From assembly GCA_002305535.1 (NCBI GenBank), contig DBRE01000014.1, positions 5,298 through 11,033 of the forward strand: a DNA stretch of 5,736 bases, written 5' to 3'. The stretch's first letter is position 1, and every line of letters starts with the position of its first letter. Made by a program: the position numbers and the translations under genes. Positions 3,388 to 5,736 of this stretch are shown here, piece by piece. This stretch comes from Syntrophomonas sp. UBA1376. GTDB taxonomy: Bacteria; Bacillota; Syntrophomonadia; Syntrophomonadales; Syntrophomonadaceae. The notes below the pieces were generated by a model. The model had not been told where the DNA came from, made no database searches, and saw only the letters and a list, made by a program, of their open reading frames with translations.

Positions 3388-5736
3388 TTAGTTCTTATTG
3401 TTAATAGCTGCCTGGGCAGCGGCCAATCTGGCTACCGGGATCCGGTAGGGTGAACAGCTTACATAGTCCAGACCCAGCACATGGCAGAATTCTATAGAAC
3501 TAGGCTCGCCGCCGTGTTCTCCGCATATGCCCATCAGCAGATCAGGTTTAACCCCGCGGGCTTTTTCAACAGCGATGCGCATTAAGGATCCTACTCCTTC
3601 GCGATCCAGAACCGCAAAGGGATTGTCCCGGATTATCTTTTTCTCCAGATATACCGGGATAAATTTACCTTCCGCATCGTCACGGCTGAATCCCAGCGTT
3701 GTCTGGGTCAGGTCGTTGGTTCCAAAGGAGAAAAACTCAGCTTCGGTGGCAATTTTATCGGCAGTCACACAAGCCCGGGGCAGTTCAATCATAGTTCCAA
3801 TCACGAAATTCAATTCTTCTCCGCTTTCGGCTTTGACCTCCTCGTATACTGCCTGAATTTCTCCTTTGAGCACAGCTAATTCGCTGATGTCCATTACCAG
3901 CGGTATTTCGATTTCAGCAAAAGCATCTATGTTTTCCCGCTTGAGCTGCAGCATGGCTTCAAAAATGGCCCGTACCTGCATGCGATAAATATCCGGATAA
4001 GTGATTCCCAGGCGGCATCCCCGATGACCCAGCATAGGATTGGCCTCTGAGAGACTGTTTATCTTCTTTAATAATTCCTGTTTTTCCAGAATAGTTTTAT
4101 TATCGGCCTTTTGATGCTTCAACTCGGCAATTTCCAGCAGCAGTGCATCGTGAGCAGGCAAGAACTCATGCAAAGGCGGATCCAGCAGGCGAATGGTAAC
4201 CGGTAGCGGAGCCATAGCCTTGAGTATACCGTAGAAATCCTGACGCTGGATCTCCAAGAGTGTGGCCAAAGGCTTTTGTCGTTCTTCTGGGCTCTCGGCC
4301 AGAATCATTTCCTGTACATGGGGTAGTCTTTCCTGAGCCATGAACATATGCTCGGTTCGGCACAGCCCTATACCCTGGGCACCAAACTCTCTAGCGCGGG
4401 CAGCATCCTCGGGAGTATCTGCATTGGCCCGCACCGCTACCTTCTTAACCTGGTCAGCCCACTGCAAAAGAGTCTCAAATTCATCTGATAAAGTCGGCTC
4501 TATCATAGGGACTTCTCCCAGCATAACATTACCGGTAGCTCCATCAATGGTAATAGTGTCTCCCTTTTTTACTACCAGCCCGTTGACCGTAAACTGTTGG
4601 CCAGCGGAATCTATCTTGATAGTCTCACAACCACATACACAGGGTTTGCCCATACCTCGGGCTACTACAGCAGCATGAGATGTCATACCGCCCCGGGCAG
4701 TCAGCACCCCCTGAGCATATATGATCCCATGGATGTCATCGGGAGTAGTTTCGTTGCGGATCAGAACCACCTTTTCCCCCGCTTCTCCCATTTTTTCGGC
4801 CAAGTCTGCATCGAACACTACCTGGCCGGAGGCCGCCCCCGGTGAAGCCGGCAAACCTTTAGCGATAGCCTCCAGTTTGACACTGGTGTCGATCTGCCTA
4901 TGCAGCAACTGATTGAGTTGTTCTGCATCAACCCGCAAGAGGGCTTCTTCTACACTTATAAGACCCTCGTTCACCATATCCACCGCGATCTTAACTGAAG
5001 CCCGGGCGGTGCGTTTGCCATTGCGAGTTTGCAGCATATACAGAATGCCCTTTTCTACTGTAAACTCAATGTCCTGCATATCACGATAGTGATTTTCGAG
5101 TTTCTGGCAGGTATCAACAAACTGTTGATATACGCCGGGCAGTTCCTCTTTTAATTTAGAAATGGGCAGAGGAGTGCGAATACCTGCTACTACGTCCTCA
5201 CCCTGGGCATTTACCAAGAATTCACCGTAGAGAATCTTTTCTCCATCAGATGGATCACGGGTAAAGGCCACTCCCGTGCCGCAGTCCTGTCCCATATTGC
5301 CGAAAGCCATACACTGCACATTTACTGCCGTTCCCAAATTGTCCTCGATCTTGTTGAGTCGGCGATATACAATGGCTCGCTGGTTATTCCAGGAACTGAA
5401 AACGGCTTTTATAGCCATGATGAGCTGATCTTTGACATCCTGCGGAAACTGAAAGCCCTTTTCTCGTTGCACTAGATTTTTATATTCTTCGATTATGTTC
5501 TGTAGTTCGGAGGCCGGTATCTCATAGTCGAAAATAAGGCTTAGTTTACGCTTGAATCTCTCCAAAATATCATCAAATAAGGAGTGCTCTATGTCCAGCA
5601 CTACATTACTAAACATCTGAATAAAGCGGCGATAACAGTCATAGGCAAAGCGCTGGTCACCGGTCAGTTCCGCTAAGCCCTGCACCGATTCATCATTTAA
5701 CCCCAGGTTCAGTATGGTGTCCATCATACCCGGCAT
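3388..5736 (-). CDS. ppdK: Pyruvate, phosphate dikinase (5' end beyond the right edge)
   Basis: This cytoplasmic enzyme interconverts ATP, pyruvate and phosphate with PEP, AMP and pyrophosphate, serving PEP synthesis or, in many anaerobes, pyrophosphate-linked glycolysis. Of the protein, 782 residues are visible. The first in-window Met belongs to the internal family motif MPGMMDTILNLGLND, so about 100 N-terminal residues are missing and the full length would be near 880. Visible domains (fragment numbering): the rest of the ATP-grasp domain, ending in LQTRNGKR (235-242); the phosphohistidine swivel domain with catalytic His354 in GGMTSHAAVVARG; and the C-terminal PEP/pyruvate barrel with Arg460 (GLCRTEHMF), Arg516 (RLLDPPLHE), Glu651 (GTMIELPRA), Asn674 (FGTNDLTQ) and Cys738 (GICGEHGG). 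These match the catalytic set of the Clostridium symbiosum enzyme as I recall it. Thr352, two before His354, is the site a regulatory kinase/phosphorylase would modify. PEP synthase and PTS enzyme I are excluded by these motifs. Confidence 0.97.
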   Translation of the reverse strand: MPGMMDTILNLGLNDESVQGLAELTGDQRFAYDCYRRFIQMFSNVVLDIEHSLFDDILERFKRKLSLIFDYEIPASELQNIIEEYKNLVQREKGFQFPQDVKDQLIMAIKAVFSSWNNQRAIVYRRLNKIEDNLGTAVNVQCMAFGNMGQDCGTGVAFTRDPSDGEKILYGEFLVNAQGEDVVAGIRTPLPISKLKEELPGVYQQFVDTCQKLENHYRDMQDIEFTVEKGILYMLQTRNGKRTARASVKIAVDMVNEGLISVEEALLRVDAEQLNQLLHRQIDTSVKLEAIAKGLPASPGAASGQVVFDADLAEKMGEAGEKVVLIRNETTPDDIHGIIYAQGVLTARGGMTSHAAVVARGMGKPCVCGCETIKIDSAGQQFTVNGLVVKKGDTITIDGATGNVMLGEVPMIEPTLSDEFETLLQWADQVKKVAVRANADTPEDAARAREFGAQGIGLCRTEHMFMAQERLPHVQEMILAESPEERQKPLATLLEIQRQDFYGILKAMAPLPVTIRLLDPPLHEFLPAHDALLLEIAELKHQKADNKTILEKQELLKKINSLSEANPMLGHRGCRLGITYPDIYRMQVRAIFEAMLQLKRENIDAFAEIEIPLVMDISELAVLKGEIQAVYEEVKAESGEELNFVIGTMIELPRACVTADKIATEAEFFSFGTNDLTQTTLGFSRDDAEGKFIPVYLEKKIIRDNPFAVLDREGVGSLMRIAVEKARGVKPDLLMGICGEHGGEPSSIEFCHVLGLDYVSCSPYRIPVARLAAAQAAINNKN

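Noticed and set aside
3527..4912. Several plus-strand open frames of 63-112 codons (for example 3527-3856 and 4340-4678) and a 65-codon minus-strand frame (4166-4363)
   Set aside because: All lie within ppdK, whose frame is intact with every catalytic motif. Their translations are low-information shadows of it.
5734..5736. ATG at the right edge as the start of ppdK
   Set aside because: It is the Met of the internal MPGMMDT motif. The family has about 100 residues before it, including the first part of the ATP-binding domain, so the gene is cut by the window edge.

Overview
The window is a contiguous piece of a low-to-mid GC Gram-positive (Firmicutes, class Clostridia-like) chromosome. This is inferred from strong AGGAGG-type ribosome binding sites, a SigA-type sigma region 1.1, and the order ppdK - dgt - dnaG - rpoD, which I associate with anaerobic Clostridia. 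A Syntrophomonas- or Desulfotomaculum-type lineage is possible, but the sequence alone does not fix the genus. All four genes lie on the minus strand, so transcription runs from right to left.

Layout in the direction of transcription. (1) 5736-3388: pyruvate, phosphate dikinase (ppdK). About 100 N-terminal residues lie beyond the right edge; the remaining 782 residues are intact with all recognised catalytic residues. (2) 3387-3147: a 241-bp gap with real regulatory content. It holds a perfect 12-bp inverted repeat just after ppdK, a 13-bp palindrome, a second hairpin, a consensus TATAAT element, and a canonical intrinsic terminator (7-bp stem, 4-nt loop, nine T) ending 3 nt before the dgt ribosome binding site. 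(3) 3146-2088: dgt, a short-form HD-domain dNTP triphosphohydrolase of 352 aa. (4) 2087-2000: an 88-bp gap with two exact copies of the Shine-Dalgarno-like TGGAGGATT. (5) 1999-218: dnaG, DNA primase, 593 aa. (6) 221-1 and beyond the left edge: rpoD/sigA. Only 73 codons (region 1.1 plus the start of an acidic linker) are present, and its ATG overlaps the dnaG stop as ATGA.

The dgt-dnaG-rpoD part is a version of the bacterial macromolecular-synthesis operon: dNTP-pool control, primer synthesis and the housekeeping sigma factor, here downstream of a central-carbon enzyme. The protein-coding content is ordinary. The most interesting part is the ppdK-dgt gap. There a promoter-like element sits directly against an intrinsic terminator, so that a transcript started at that promoter would lack most of the terminator's left arm while read-through from ppdK would form it. 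An alternative reading, a structured attenuator leader, is also possible but weaker. No mobile element, CRISPR array, tRNA or rRNA was seen. The plus strand carries no gene I can support.
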